Assembly (NCBI GenBank): GCA_964577975.1
Contig: CAZOBB010000145.1
Span: forward strand, 1 to 31,462
Reading direction: 5' to 3'
DNA: 31,462 bases
Source of the DNA: JAOZMY01 sp964577975
Lineage (GTDB): Bacteria; Desulfobacterota; S145-22
A program made the position numbers and the translations under genes. Below the pieces are notes generated by a model. It searched no databases. It was given only the letters and a program-made list of their open reading frames with translations, and was not told the origin of the DNA. Shown in pieces: positions 7,335 to 16,510 of this stretch (its first letter is position 1; every line of letters starts with the position of its first letter).

Positions 7335-8627
7335 ATGACCACGAGACCTTTCCAATTTGAATATGGGAACACAACCCTACGCGTAGATATAGAAGAAAAA
7401 ACACTTATTGGAAGCATCGAAGCGCAAGAGATTCCCCCCCTTGATAATCTCGCGGGCTCTCTTCGAAATTCTTTTAATCATCCTATTTCCTCAAATCCCC
7501 TCCGCAAAATCGTGAAGAAATCGGATACGGTAACCATTCTCGTGGGGGATATGACGCGCCTGTGGGTGGGAACGGCAAATTTTCTCCCCGTCCTGCTGGA
7601 AGAACTGCTCAGCTATGGCCTCGATTATCGCCAGATCACTATCGTGATTGGAACGGGAGACCATAGGCCTCACACGAACAAGGAAAAAGGGCAAATCGTG
7701 GGAAACACTATTGCCGATACGTTCAAAATCATCGATCACGGCGCGCGCGATGAAGGAAATCTTATTCATCTCGGTGAGACGAACCACGGAACACCCGTAT
7801 GGATAAATCGACATGTGATGGAAGCGGACAAAGTCATTTTGACGGGAGGGATCGTCTACCACTTCCTCGCCGGATTCGGAGGAGGACCCAAGGCCCTCTC
7901 CATTGGAGCGGCCGGGTATGAAACGATTCAAAGCAATCATAAAATCGCTCTAGGGAACCAGACCCAAGGCCTTAACCCCAACGTATCCTCAGGGAAAACC
8001 ACGGGGAATCCTCTCTACGAAGATCTCGTGGAAATTATGAAAATGGCCAAGGCCGATTTCCTCATCAACACGATCATCAATCGAAAGAAGGAAATAGCCG
8101 CCGTGGTAGTCGGTGATCCCATCGAAGCGCACGAAGAAGGGATCCGTCTGGTTCAAAAATTTTATGGTGTAAAAACGACTTCCAAAGCAGATCTCGTCAT
8201 CGCCAGCGCCATGGGTTATCCCGAGGATATCAATCTCTATCAGGTTTATAAAACCCTCGACAACGTCACCCGCGTCGCAAGGCCAGGCGGAACCATCGTC
8301 CTTTTCGCCGAGTGCCGCGAGGGAATGGGAAACAAGGATTTTGAGGACATTCTCATAGGCTTCAGAGACAACGATTCTCGGTATGCCCACCTCTGTTCCC
8401 ATTGCACGATCGGAGGGTTGATGGGGTTTGGAATCGCCCGTTGGGCGGCCCGGCATAGAATCATTCTTTACTCCTCTCTTCCCCCCACCACGGTCGAAAA
8501 GGCGGGCATGATTCCAGCGAAAACCCCACAGGAAGCCATCGCAAAAGGATACGAGTTGGCGAAAGACGACCCTACCGTGATTCTAATGCCCCATGGTTCT
8601 GTCACTTTTCCCATTTTCGAACAATAA
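7335..8627 (+). CDS. larA: LarA-family nickel-pincer-dependent racemase (lactate racemase homologue)
   Basis: 430 residues, normal for LarA. The family's key positions are all present: D72-x-T-R75, H110 and H113 in G-D-H-R-P-H, H176 in Y-H-F-L-A-G, K186 in G-G-P-K-A-L, and H202. These lie about two residues from the numbering of the characterised Lactobacillus enzyme, where the Lys tethers the nickel pincer cofactor and two His act as acid and base. LarA interconverts L- and D-lactate; relatives racemise other 2-hydroxy acids. The next gene, 11 bases on, is a D-lactate dehydrogenase homologue, which strengthens a lactate role. The cofactor-making genes larB, larC and larE are not nearby. An in-frame stop just upstream fixes the start at ATG 7335; GGAG lies directly against it and CGGGAA about 8 bases away. 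Confidence 0.9.
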   Translation: MTTRPFQFEYGNTTLRVDIEEKTLIGSIEAQEIPPLDNLAGSLRNSFNHPISSNPLRKIVKKSDTVTILVGDMTRLWVGTANFLPVLLEELLSYGLDYRQITIVIGTGDHRPHTNKEKGQIVGNTIADTFKIIDHGARDEGNLIHLGETNHGTPVWINRHVMEADKVILTGGIVYHFLAGFGGGPKALSIGAAGYETIQSNHKIALGNQTQGLNPNVSSGKTTGNPLYEDLVEIMKMAKADFLINTIINRKKEIAAVVVGDPIEAHEEGIRLVQKFYGVKTTSKADLVIASAMGYPEDINLYQVYKTLDNVTRVARPGGTIVLFAECREGMGNKDFEDILIGFRDNDSRYAHLCSHCTIGGLMGFGIARWAARHRIILYSSLPPTTVEKAGMIPAKTPQEAIAKGYELAKDDPTVILMPHGSVTFPIFEQ

Positions 8628-8638
8628 AGGAGATAAAC

Positions 8639-10027
8639 ATGACATACCATCCTTTCACCCATGAGGATCTCTCGTTTCTGGAAAATCTCGTAGGAAAAGA
8701 GCGGGTCTCCACAGGTCAATCCAACCTGGAAATCCACTCCCGTGACGAATCGTTCTACAAAGGGCTTGTTCCAGACGTCGTGGTTTGGCCCCACACCACC
8801 GAAGAGGTCAGCCGCATCGTGGCCTATGCGAACACCAAAAAAATTCCCGTGACCCCCTGGGGCGCCGGCACGAGTCTTGAGGGGAATCCTCTCCCTTTAC
8901 ACAAAGGAATTGTCCTCGATTTCACACAGATGGATAAGATTTTGTCCGTTCGGGCGGAAGATTTTCAAGTGGACGTGGAAGCGGGTGTTAGGTATCAAGA
9001 CATGAATAAAATCCTCAGTCGATACGGCCTTTTTTTTGCCCCAGACCCTGGTGCCAACGCCACCATTGGAGGAATGATCGGCAACAACGCGAGTGGGGTG
9101 CGAACGGTGAAGTATGGAGGCACACGGGACAATGTGGCAAAGATGACGGTGGTCTTGGCCGACGGTCGGGTCATTCATCCCGGCAATTTCGCGGAAAAGA
9201 GTTCATCCGGTTACGACCTTTTACACCTCTTTATCGGCTCTGAAGGGACATTAGGCATCGTCACGGAAGCCACCCTCCGTCTGGCAGGCATCCCAGAACA
9301 GTACAGCGCGGGCGTCGCCACGTTTCCAACCGTCAAACAGGCCACCCAAACCGTCTATGAAATCATGGGAGCCGGGCTGGAACCCGCCGCTTTGGAATTC
9401 CTCGACACCTCAACCATCAAAGTCATCAACAAAGAAGGGAAAAGTTCTTTAAAAGAAGCCCCCACTCTCTTTCTCGAATTCACGGGCACGAGCCGGAAAG
9501 CCCTTGCGGAGATCGTCACCGTAGCCAAGGCGATATGCGAAGAAAACGGATGTTTGGACTTCTCCTCCGGTATAGGAAGAGAGGAACGTAATCGTCTATG
9601 GGAGAATAGGCACCAGGCTTTTGAATATATCAAACGAAACAACCCTGGCGCCGATTTCATGATCCTGGACACGGCAGTCTCTCTTTCCAATTACCAAGAG
9701 ATGGTGGATTTCGCCATCAAAACCATTGAATCTCTTTCCATCAAGGGATACGTTTTTGGACACGCCGGAGACGGAAACCTTCACCTGGTCATCACGGGGG
9801 ACTTTTCCGACGCGAATTTCTGTAAGAAGAGAGACAAGGCAAACCATGACATCGTGTCTCACGCCATATCTCTCGGGGGAACCGCCACGGGAGAACATGG
9901 AATAGGTATCGGGAAAAAGAAATTCATGGCTTTGGAACATGGTGCCAGTCTCGCCGTGATGCAGGCCCTCAAACGGATGATGGACCCCAATGGCATCCTG
10001 AACCCAGGAAAAATGCTTGATCCCTAA
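8639..10027 (+). CDS. FAD-linked D-lactate dehydrogenase / glycolate oxidase GlcD-type
   Basis: 462 residues. An N-terminal PCMH-type FAD domain shows P-W-G-A-G-T-S-L-E-G-N (about 79-89), a P-D-P-G-A-N-A-T-I-G-G segment and G-S-E-G-T-L-G-I-V-T (about 200). A C-terminal oxidase domain contains the H-A-G-D-G-N-L-H metal/substrate motif (about 378-385) and G-T-A-T-G-E-H-G-I-G near the end. Members oxidise D-lactate, glycolate or similar 2-hydroxy acids and give the electrons to quinone, cytochrome or an Fe-S partner. AAGGAG lies 7 bases before ATG. Position directly after larA suggests that L-lactate is racemised and the D form is oxidised. No iron-sulfur GlcF-like partner is seen, so the electron acceptor is unknown. 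Confidence 0.9.
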   Translation: MTYHPFTHEDLSFLENLVGKERVSTGQSNLEIHSRDESFYKGLVPDVVVWPHTTEEVSRIVAYANTKKIPVTPWGAGTSLEGNPLPLHKGIVLDFTQMDKILSVRAEDFQVDVEAGVRYQDMNKILSRYGLFFAPDPGANATIGGMIGNNASGVRTVKYGGTRDNVAKMTVVLADGRVIHPGNFAEKSSSGYDLLHLFIGSEGTLGIVTEATLRLAGIPEQYSAGVATFPTVKQATQTVYEIMGAGLEPAALEFLDTSTIKVINKEGKSSLKEAPTLFLEFTGTSRKALAEIVTVAKAICEENGCLDFSSGIGREERNRLWENRHQAFEYIKRNNPGADFMILDTAVSLSNYQEMVDFAIKTIESLSIKGYVFGHAGDGNLHLVITGDFSDANFCKKRDKANHDIVSHAISLGGTATGEHGIGIGKKKFMALEHGASLAVMQALKRMMDPNGILNPGKMLDP

Positions 10028-10042
10028 AAGGAAGGAGATCCC

Positions 10043-10378
10043 ATGGGAGAAGGAATAGAAATCGCATTAGGGCTCATCGTACTGGCCCTTGTCTTCCTTG
10101 CGACACGGTACGGAATAGCCCTCAGAATGCAAAACGTGGCCAAGGGAATCCTCGAAGATCTTCAGAAAAGGGGAGCCACGCGTCGAGATCTCGCCGTTTC
10201 CCTGCCCTATGAAAGAGTCAATTACCTCCATGTTGGCCTTCGAGACTACCGTCCTAAGGTCTTGGCTTCTCTCGTCCAAGAAGGGTACGTGGGAAAAACG
10301 GAAGAAGGAAAATATTTCCTCCAGATACCCTATCCTGGCAAAGGAATGGAAAAAGGAGGAAAGGCCGTCTTAGACTGA
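10043..10378 (+). CDS. Small membrane-anchored protein of unknown function (possible winged helix)
   Basis: 111 residues. Residues about 5-23 form one hydrophobic helix. The remainder looks like a small helical fold with a turn at K-R-G-A-T-R-R-D-L, a helix-turn-helix-like segment, and Q-E-G-Y-V-G-K-T-E-E-G-K-Y-F resembling a winged-helix wing. GGAAGGAG lies at good spacing before ATG. It follows the dehydrogenase by 15 bases and belongs to the same run. I do not recognise the family. Inference only: an accessory or membrane-tethered sensor for the lactate genes, or for the AsmA-like protein that follows. Confidence 0.7.
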   Translation: MGEGIEIALGLIVLALVFLATRYGIALRMQNVAKGILEDLQKRGATRRDLAVSLPYERVNYLHVGLRDYRPKVLASLVQEGYVGKTEEGKYFLQIPYPGKGMEKGGKAVLD

Positions 10379-10461
10379 AAACTGGAAGATTGTGTTTTCC
10401 TATCCCGATCTGTTAATGTGTAAAGTCACAAGGTTTCAAAAAATCCACAAGGAGTATCTCC

Positions 10462-12519
10462 ATGAAAAAATTTCTCGTCATCCTGGCCATACTTCTCTTC
10501 CTCATTATCGGTACGATTACCGCCCTTTTCCTTGGCATCAAATCCTATCTTACACCGGAAAAGGTTTCCAAGCTCATCTCAAAAAAATTGGAAACGGCCA
10601 TCCACCACAAAGTAAAACTCGGCCCCATCGAAACGGGTTTCTCTTCCGCGACGATTCAAGGAGTCACCATTTTACCCAACACCCCCAACGAGACGGTACC
10701 GCTCATTCACGTCAACACCGTATCCCTTTCTTTCTCTTTGATTCCTCTTCTTCAAAAAAAATTGGTGATAGGAGACATCGTGGTGGAGGCCCCCACGATT
10801 CACGTCGTTCGGGAAAAAGATGGGCGCCTAAATTGGCAAAAAGAATTCACAAAGATTTCCTGGCACCTTGAAAAAATGAAAGAAAACTCAGAACCACGCG
10901 CTACCCTCTCCCTCGTCCCCGCCGCCTACGCCGCAGAGGCCACACGGCCCCATAAAGCGTTCACGATACGGGTGGACAAGATCGGTATCCGAAACGGAAC
11001 CCTAAACTGGGAAGATCGAACCTTACTTCCCGTCTACAAAGCATCGTTGACTTCCCTCCAGGTTGATGTAACCAATTTCTCTCTCAAGGCGCCCTTCGCC
11101 TTCAAGGCGCAGGCCCGTTTCAAACGAAAAAAAGAGGCCACCGTAGCCACTAAAGGAACGATGAATCTGAAAGAAAAAGAGATTCAGGGCACAGCTACCA
11201 TCACATCCCTTGATCTACAGGATATTGCCCCTTATCTCTACCAATACCGGCAAGATGCACCGGCTATTGTATCTGGCACGGGAAACCTCACTCTCCAGCT
11301 CTCCACTAAAGGATGGACAATTTGGCATGTGGAAGAAAAACTCACCCTCACCTCCTTGATCCTGTCCAAACAGAGACAAAAATCACCCCCCATCAACGCC
11401 GACCTGACGGCAATCGCCACATTGGATCGCGATAAAGGCCTTTTCCACCTAAAAGAGCTTGAAGGAAAAATCTTGAACAGCGATTTCACGCTCACAGGGA
11501 CCCTTAAAGGTTGGAAGGGAACCGCGAGTCCTGTCGGATCCTTTTCGTTCACCTCGAACAAAATGGACGTGGATACGTTATTGGGGCTGGGAGGAATCCT
11601 CGCACTTTCCAAACAAAAAAACGATAATACACCTCGTCCCACTCCTTCTCCTATTCCCCGCAAAAAGTCCCCCCAAAAAAAGGGAAAAAAGCTTCCCAAC
11701 GTTTCCATCCCTTCCCTCCCTCGTTTGACGATCCGGGCCTCGATTCACCTTTTGACCTTCCACGGAATGAAAATCGAAGAAGTCAATGCGAAAGCCCTCA
11801 CCAAAAATACGGTCGTGATTATCGATCCCTTTACGGCAAACCTCTATGGCGGCACGATCAAGGGAAAGGCCCATATCGACCTCCAAGGTGGCCTCCTTTC
11901 GATAAGAAAAGAAGTTTCCCTGAAGGATATCGGCATCGCCCCTCTCTTAGCCGATATGAACCCCCACGGCAAAGAAAAATTTTCAGGACAGTTTTTCGGA
12001 AACGCCAAGGGTGAAGGAATCATAGGAGCGACTTCCACCTACATGGGAGACATTTCGTTTCACATCGAGCGAGGAGAGATTCAAAACGTAACCTTTCTTG
12101 AAATGGCAGCCGGTATTATGAAACTACCCTCCCTCGCACACCTCAAATTCGACGTCCTCGATGGAAAGGCCAGGATTGCCAACAAAAAAATCGACATTCT
12201 TTCCACTCGAGCCAAAGGAAAGGATATTGCCATCACCACGCACGGCACCGTCGGATTCGATAAAAAGATGAACCTCCATGCAACGATGCGTCTTCCATAC
12301 AAAGTCGTACGGAAAGGTTTAGGAAAACGAAGTGACCTTTTCAAAGACACGACCGACAGTGCCGGGAAGAAATGGTCGATCATCCCCCTGAAAATAAAAG
12401 GAACCTTCGAACATCCCAAGGTAGCTATCAAATTCCAAAAAGAAGCTGTCGACAAGATCATCGACAAAAATATCCACGACAAAAAGCTAAAAAAGATCTT
12501 AAAAAAGCTCTTCAAATAA
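10462..12519 (+). CDS. AsmA-family protein (outer-membrane/phospholipid-transport type)
   Basis: 685 residues. A single N-terminal membrane helix (about 1-30) is followed by a long beta-rich periplasmic region with the family's repeated short strands and a conserved C-terminal AsmA domain (segment around residues 520-620 with G-x-I-x-x-V-T-F-L-E-M-A). A low-complexity Pro/Lys linker lies near residues 393-415. AsmA-like proteins (AsmA, TamB, YhdP relatives) bridge the periplasm and are linked to lipid transport to the outer membrane. AAGGAG stands before ATG. Its position before LPS glycosyltransferases fits envelope assembly. The Lys-rich tail (about the last 25 residues) is unusual but common in thermophile-like proteomes. 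Confidence 0.85.
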   Translation: MKKFLVILAILLFLIIGTITALFLGIKSYLTPEKVSKLISKKLETAIHHKVKLGPIETGFSSATIQGVTILPNTPNETVPLIHVNTVSLSFSLIPLLQKKLVIGDIVVEAPTIHVVREKDGRLNWQKEFTKISWHLEKMKENSEPRATLSLVPAAYAAEATRPHKAFTIRVDKIGIRNGTLNWEDRTLLPVYKASLTSLQVDVTNFSLKAPFAFKAQARFKRKKEATVATKGTMNLKEKEIQGTATITSLDLQDIAPYLYQYRQDAPAIVSGTGNLTLQLSTKGWTIWHVEEKLTLTSLILSKQRQKSPPINADLTAIATLDRDKGLFHLKELEGKILNSDFTLTGTLKGWKGTASPVGSFSFTSNKMDVDTLLGLGGILALSKQKNDNTPRPTPSPIPRKKSPQKKGKKLPNVSIPSLPRLTIRASIHLLTFHGMKIEEVNAKALTKNTVVIIDPFTANLYGGTIKGKAHIDLQGGLLSIRKEVSLKDIGIAPLLADMNPHGKEKFSGQFFGNAKGEGIIGATSTYMGDISFHIERGEIQNVTFLEMAAGIMKLPSLAHLKFDVLDGKARIANKKIDILSTRAKGKDIAITTHGTVGFDKKMNLHATMRLPYKVVRKGLGKRSDLFKDTTDSAGKKWSIIPLKIKGTFEHPKVAIKFQKEAVDKIIDKNIHDKKLKKILKKLFK

Positions 12520-12546
12520 CTTGCCTTCACTTTTATGGGAACGACC

Positions 12547-13809
12547 ATGACCCATCTACACAAAGAAGACCCAACCGTCTATGAGCTGATCGAAAAAGAG
12601 ACACAACGCCTTCAAAACACCTTGGATCTCATCGCGGCGGAAAGCGTGCCCCCCCCTTCCATCTTGGAAGCCCAGGGATCTTCCTTTGCCATCAAGGCAG
12701 CGGAAGGTTATCCCCACCGACGATTCCATGCCGGATGCGTCTTCACGGATGCCCTCGAGGCCTTGGCGATCGAACGAGCCAAACAGCTCTTTGGCGCGGA
12801 GCACGCCAATGTTCAACCCCATAGCGGCGTCTCAGCCAACCTTGCCGTTTACTTCGCCCTCCTAAAGCCGGGCGATAAGATCCTAGCCATGAAGCTCTCT
12901 CATGGAGGCCATCTCTCCCATGGAGATCCCGCCTCTATAACCAGCCGATGCTTCCAATTCAAACACTACGGCGTTCACCCAGAAACGGAACGGATCGATT
13001 ACGACGCCCTCCATGCCCTCGCTCTCGAGTATCGACCCGCCATGATCGTGGCGGGTGCCAGCTCGTACCCTCGTCTTATTGATTACGGGCGCATCGCAAA
13101 AATCGCTGAGGAAATAGGCGCCTATTTCCTCGTGGACATGGCCCATATCGCCGGCCTCGTTGCCGGAGGTGCCATTCCAAGCCCCATTCCCCATAGCGAT
13201 GTTGTGACCTTCACCACCTACAAAACCCTCCTAGGAGGGCGAGGAGGCGTCATTCTGTGTCGAAAGACGTTTGCCAAAAAGATAGATCAGAATATATTCC
13301 CCGGCACCCAAGGAACGCCCGCCGTGAACATGATTGCAGCAAAGGCCGTCTGTTTTGGACGGGCCTTGAAGCCCGAGTTTTCTGCGATCCAAACACGTAT
13401 CCTCGAAAACGCGGATGTCATGGCGAAACGCCTGAGTACCCACGGCTACCGCCTTGTCACGGGAGGAACCGACAACCACCTCGTCCTTTTCGATGTAACG
13501 CAAAAAGGGCTAACAGGTGATGAGGCGGAAAAGCTTTTGGAGTCGGTGGGTATCGTGGTCAATCGTAACGTCATCCCCCGGGAGGGAGAAGATCCCCTTC
13601 ATCCCAGTGGCATCCGGCTAGGAACCACTGCCATGGCGTCGCGAGGGATGGGAAGAGAAGAAGCCAAGAACGTCGCGGACCTGATTGATACCACCCTCAC
13701 TCACCGTAACGATGCCGAGGCCCTGCAAGAAGTCGCCCATGCCGTATCCCAACTATGCCATCGCTTTCCCCTAAAGGGTATTCCCCTCCATTCCGGCGCC
13801 AATTCGTAA
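12547..13809 (+). CDS. Serine hydroxymethyltransferase-like PLP enzyme with altered active site
   Basis: 420 residues from ATG 12547, chosen over ATG 12535 because a GGGAA site precedes it and residue numbers then match the Geobacillus enzyme. Conserved: E53, S-H-G-G-H with H122, D197 and H200 in V-D-M-A-H, the PLP lysine K226, and the C-terminal S-G-I-R-L-G-T arginine. Altered: Y51 is Ala, Y60-Y61 are Phe-His, and H225 before the lysine is Tyr. In canonical SHMT those aromatics take part in phosphate contact, aldol cleavage and folate-dependent steps. It is therefore a PLP aldolase or hydroxymethyltransferase of this fold, but standard glycine-serine conversion is not assured. It starts 27 bases after the AsmA-like gene, within an envelope operon. 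Alternatives are a transaldolase-like or threonine-aldolase-like paralogue. Confidence 0.8.
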   Translation: MTHLHKEDPTVYELIEKETQRLQNTLDLIAAESVPPPSILEAQGSSFAIKAAEGYPHRRFHAGCVFTDALEALAIERAKQLFGAEHANVQPHSGVSANLAVYFALLKPGDKILAMKLSHGGHLSHGDPASITSRCFQFKHYGVHPETERIDYDALHALALEYRPAMIVAGASSYPRLIDYGRIAKIAEEIGAYFLVDMAHIAGLVAGGAIPSPIPHSDVVTFTTYKTLLGGRGGVILCRKTFAKKIDQNIFPGTQGTPAVNMIAAKAVCFGRALKPEFSAIQTRILENADVMAKRLSTHGYRLVTGGTDNHLVLFDVTQKGLTGDEAEKLLESVGIVVNRNVIPREGEDPLHPSGIRLGTTAMASRGMGREEAKNVADLIDTTLTHRNDAEALQEVAHAVSQLCHRFPLKGIPLHSGANS

Positions 13810-13841
13810 GGCAATACTTGCCAGAAAAATCCCAGTCCTAT

Positions 13842-14993
13842 ATGATGAATTCCATGAAACTACCCGAAAAGGGAAAAATCCTCGTCATTCGTCTAGGCTC
13901 CGTGGGAGACGTGGTTCGAACCCTTCCTGCAGTGGCGGCCCTCAGGGAATGTTATCCCCTCGCCACCATCGATTGGGTCGTTCAAGAGTTGTCGGCAGAT
14001 GTCGTCCGTTCCATGGAAAGGATCGATAACGTGATAGTGTTGCCAAGGAGGCGCTGGGTTCGCTTAGCCCAGCACCCCACCTTCTATCCCCGTCTCCTTC
14101 GCGAAATCGTCGCATGGATCCGCAATCTCAGAAGACGACGGTATGACACGATCCTCGATTTCCACGGCATCCTCAAGAGCGGGATCATTGGTGTGTTAAG
14201 TGGTGCGAAACGCCGTATTGGCTTCAAAAAAGGCTATTGCAAAGAATTCAACTACCTTTTCAATCGCATCCACGTCGATCCGAGAAACCCCACCCTAAAC
14301 AGGGTCTACAAGAACCTCACGATGGTCCAAGCGGTAGGCTGCCCCTCGTCTCTACCCATGGTGTGGCTCACGCCGTCAGAGGAAGACAAAAAACGGATCA
14401 ACGCGTTTTGGGAAAGTATTCAACCCATCACCTCCCCCGTCATTGCCATTCAACCCAGCAGCAGCAAAAATACGGATTTCAAACGATGGTTTCCCGACAG
14501 ATACGCACGTCTTTGTGACACCCTGGTTGAAAACCTTGGGGCGACCATCATCTTGACATGGGGCCCCGGCGGTAGAAAAGCGGTTGAGGAAATCCAAAAG
14601 CTCATGACACACCCAGCCCACATCGCATGTTCCACAAATTTAATGGAACTTTCCGCCCTTTTTCAGAAATGCGACATGTATATCGGAGGAGACACCGGAC
14701 CGATGCACCTAGCCTGTTTCTCCGGGCTTCCCGCTGTTGTCATTTACGGCCCCACCGACGCCCAGGTCAACGCTCCCTATCCCCATAGCTTACATCGAGT
14801 CGTCCGCGTGGACATCCCTTGCAGCCCCTGTCGAGACAAACAGTGCAAACGCCTCGATTGCATGAAAATGATTACCCCCGATATGGTCTTCCGTGAAGCA
14901 GCCTCTTTGTGGGAGGAAATTCAGAACGCCAAAGGATTCCGAGAAGAATTGGGTGGCACAAAAACACAAAGAGAGGCGGCAGGTCTCTTATGA
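13842..14993 (+). CDS. GT9-family glycosyltransferase, heptosyltransferase-I-like
   Basis: About 383 residues. The true start is one of three ATGs at 13842, 13845 and 13854; none has a clear ribosome site, and an upstream extension to 13755 runs inside the previous gene and is rejected. N-terminal K-I-L-V-I-R-L-G-S-V-G-D-V and C-terminal G-G-D-T-G-P-M-H-L-A are diagnostic of ADP-heptose:LPS heptosyltransferases (GT9, GT-B fold). They transfer heptose from ADP-heptose to the lipid A-Kdo core on the cytoplasmic face of the inner membrane. A C-terminal C-S-P-C-x-x-x-x-C-x-x-x-x-C cluster (about 325-340) is shared with relatives. The stop overlaps the next start as ATGA, so translation is coupled to the radical SAM gene. 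The sugar acceptor is unknown. Confidence 0.88.
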   Translation: MMNSMKLPEKGKILVIRLGSVGDVVRTLPAVAALRECYPLATIDWVVQELSADVVRSMERIDNVIVLPRRRWVRLAQHPTFYPRLLREIVAWIRNLRRRRYDTILDFHGILKSGIIGVLSGAKRRIGFKKGYCKEFNYLFNRIHVDPRNPTLNRVYKNLTMVQAVGCPSSLPMVWLTPSEEDKKRINAFWESIQPITSPVIAIQPSSSKNTDFKRWFPDRYARLCDTLVENLGATIILTWGPGGRKAVEEIQKLMTHPAHIACSTNLMELSALFQKCDMYIGGDTGPMHLACFSGLPAVVIYGPTDAQVNAPYPHSLHRVVRVDIPCSPCRDKQCKRLDCMKMITPDMVFREAASLWEEIQNAKGFREELGGTKTQREAAGLL

Positions 14994-16510
14994 AAATCCT
15001 CTTTATCTACCCCAATCTCTACGCCCAAATCGGTTTCAACTATGGAGTCGGATACCTCTCGTCCTTTTTGAAACAACACGGTCATGAAACGGCTCTCTTG
15101 AACATCAACGACCGGCTGGGTTACGATTTCGATTTGGACCGGATCCTCTCCGACGTAACCGCTTTTGCCCCTGATCTTATCGGATTTTCCGTGGTTACGA
15201 ATCAATACTCCTATACCAAAAAGATCGCGCAACACCTGAGAAATCACACCAACATTCCTCTGGCCATTGGGGGCGTACATGCAACCATGGCGCCGGAAGA
15301 GACGTTAAAGACAGGGCTTTTCGACTTTCTCTGCGTGGGTGAGGGAGAATTGGCCATGGTCGACCTCGCGGATACCCTCGAAAACGGTGGAGATGTCAGT
15401 CGAATCCCGAACATCTGGCATTTCGACGGGAATGAGATCCACCCCAACCCGGTGCGTCCCTTTTTGTCGCTAGAGAAGATTCCTCCCATCGACTATTCCA
15501 TCTTCGATTTTCAAAAGATGATCGACGCGAAAGGGGGTTGGGTAGGGGTCATGGCCTCACGGGGATGTCCCTTCCGTTGCAACTACTGTTTCAATCACAA
15601 AATCGTGGATATCTATCGTCGCGACACGGGGATCAACATTCGGGATCTCCACTATCTGCGCCAGTATCCCATCGAAATGGTTATCGAAGACCTCCAACGG
15701 CTCGTGAAGACGTATGAAAACATCAAGATGTTCATCTTCGACGACGATCTTTTCACCATGAACCGCGCCTACGTCTTTGAATTCTGCCGTCAGTACAGAA
15801 AGGCCATCAGCGTCCCCTTTGTCTGTAACGCCCACGTCCGCGTTTTCGATGAAGAGATCGCCAAAAGCCTGAGCGAGGCGGGCTGCGCCATCGTCAAATT
15901 CGGGCTGGAAAGCGGAAGCGACCGAATCCGCAGAAAGGTCCTGAACCGACCCATGCGGAACGAAGACATCATCCACGCCTTCAAGATGGCGGACAAATAT
16001 GGCATCCATACGTCTGCTTTCGTCATGATTGGACTCCCCCATGAAACCACGGAAGACCTCATGATGACTATTGAGCTGTTGGGTACTATTAAACCCGGCC
16101 GATTCCGATGGTCTATCTTTTTTCCCTTCATCGGAACAAAAGCCTACGACATCGCCAAGGAGGGGGGATTCATCAACTGGGAAAAGATGGAAAACCTCAC
16201 GAACTTTACTGATGAGTCATGTCTCGATTTTGGAAGAGAACAGAATCTCCTCATCGACAAACTGGCCAAAGCCTATCCCTGGTTCGTCAATGCGGCAACC
16301 GACTTCCCCTCCGCCCCCCTTTACGACAAGCTATCTCGCATGGTCCTTGCCATGGATGAAACCGGCTGGAAGAAGGTAAAGGAAGAAATCCGGGATTTGG
16401 ACGCCAACATCTCCGAATCCCTCCTAATTTCCAACACACCCCACTATTCCATCCGATTTAACCCCTTTATGGGGGTTCGAAACGACTGGCTCGAACGAGG
16501 GGAAGATTGA
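14990..16510 (+). CDS. B12-binding-domain radical SAM protein
   Basis: 506 residues from ATG 14990; a longer frame would begin inside the previous gene. Residues 1-140 form a cobalamin-binding-type Rossmann domain (I-G-G-V-H-A-T at about 93-99, V-G-E-G-E at about 116-120). The radical SAM core follows with C193-x3-C197-x2-C200 in G-C-P-F-R-C-N-Y-C. The C-terminal region has F-G-L-E-S-G-S and V-M-I-G-L-P-H-E-T typical of the class. Such enzymes carry out B12-dependent methylations or ring chemistry on unactivated carbons. It overlaps the GT9 genes on both sides (ATGA and TTGA), so all three are made together. Inference: it modifies an LPS sugar, lipid or hopanoid-like product. No characterised enzyme is close enough by eye to name a substrate. 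Confidence 0.88.
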   Translation: MKILFIYPNLYAQIGFNYGVGYLSSFLKQHGHETALLNINDRLGYDFDLDRILSDVTAFAPDLIGFSVVTNQYSYTKKIAQHLRNHTNIPLAIGGVHATMAPEETLKTGLFDFLCVGEGELAMVDLADTLENGGDVSRIPNIWHFDGNEIHPNPVRPFLSLEKIPPIDYSIFDFQKMIDAKGGWVGVMASRGCPFRCNYCFNHKIVDIYRRDTGINIRDLHYLRQYPIEMVIEDLQRLVKTYENIKMFIFDDDLFTMNRAYVFEFCRQYRKAISVPFVCNAHVRVFDEEIAKSLSEAGCAIVKFGLESGSDRIRRKVLNRPMRNEDIIHAFKMADKYGIHTSAFVMIGLPHETTEDLMMTIELLGTIKPGRFRWSIFFPFIGTKAYDIAKEGGFINWEKMENLTNFTDESCLDFGREQNLLIDKLAKAYPWFVNAATDFPSAPLYDKLSRMVLAMDETGWKKVKEEIRDLDANISESLLISNTPHYSIRFNPFMGVRNDWLERGED

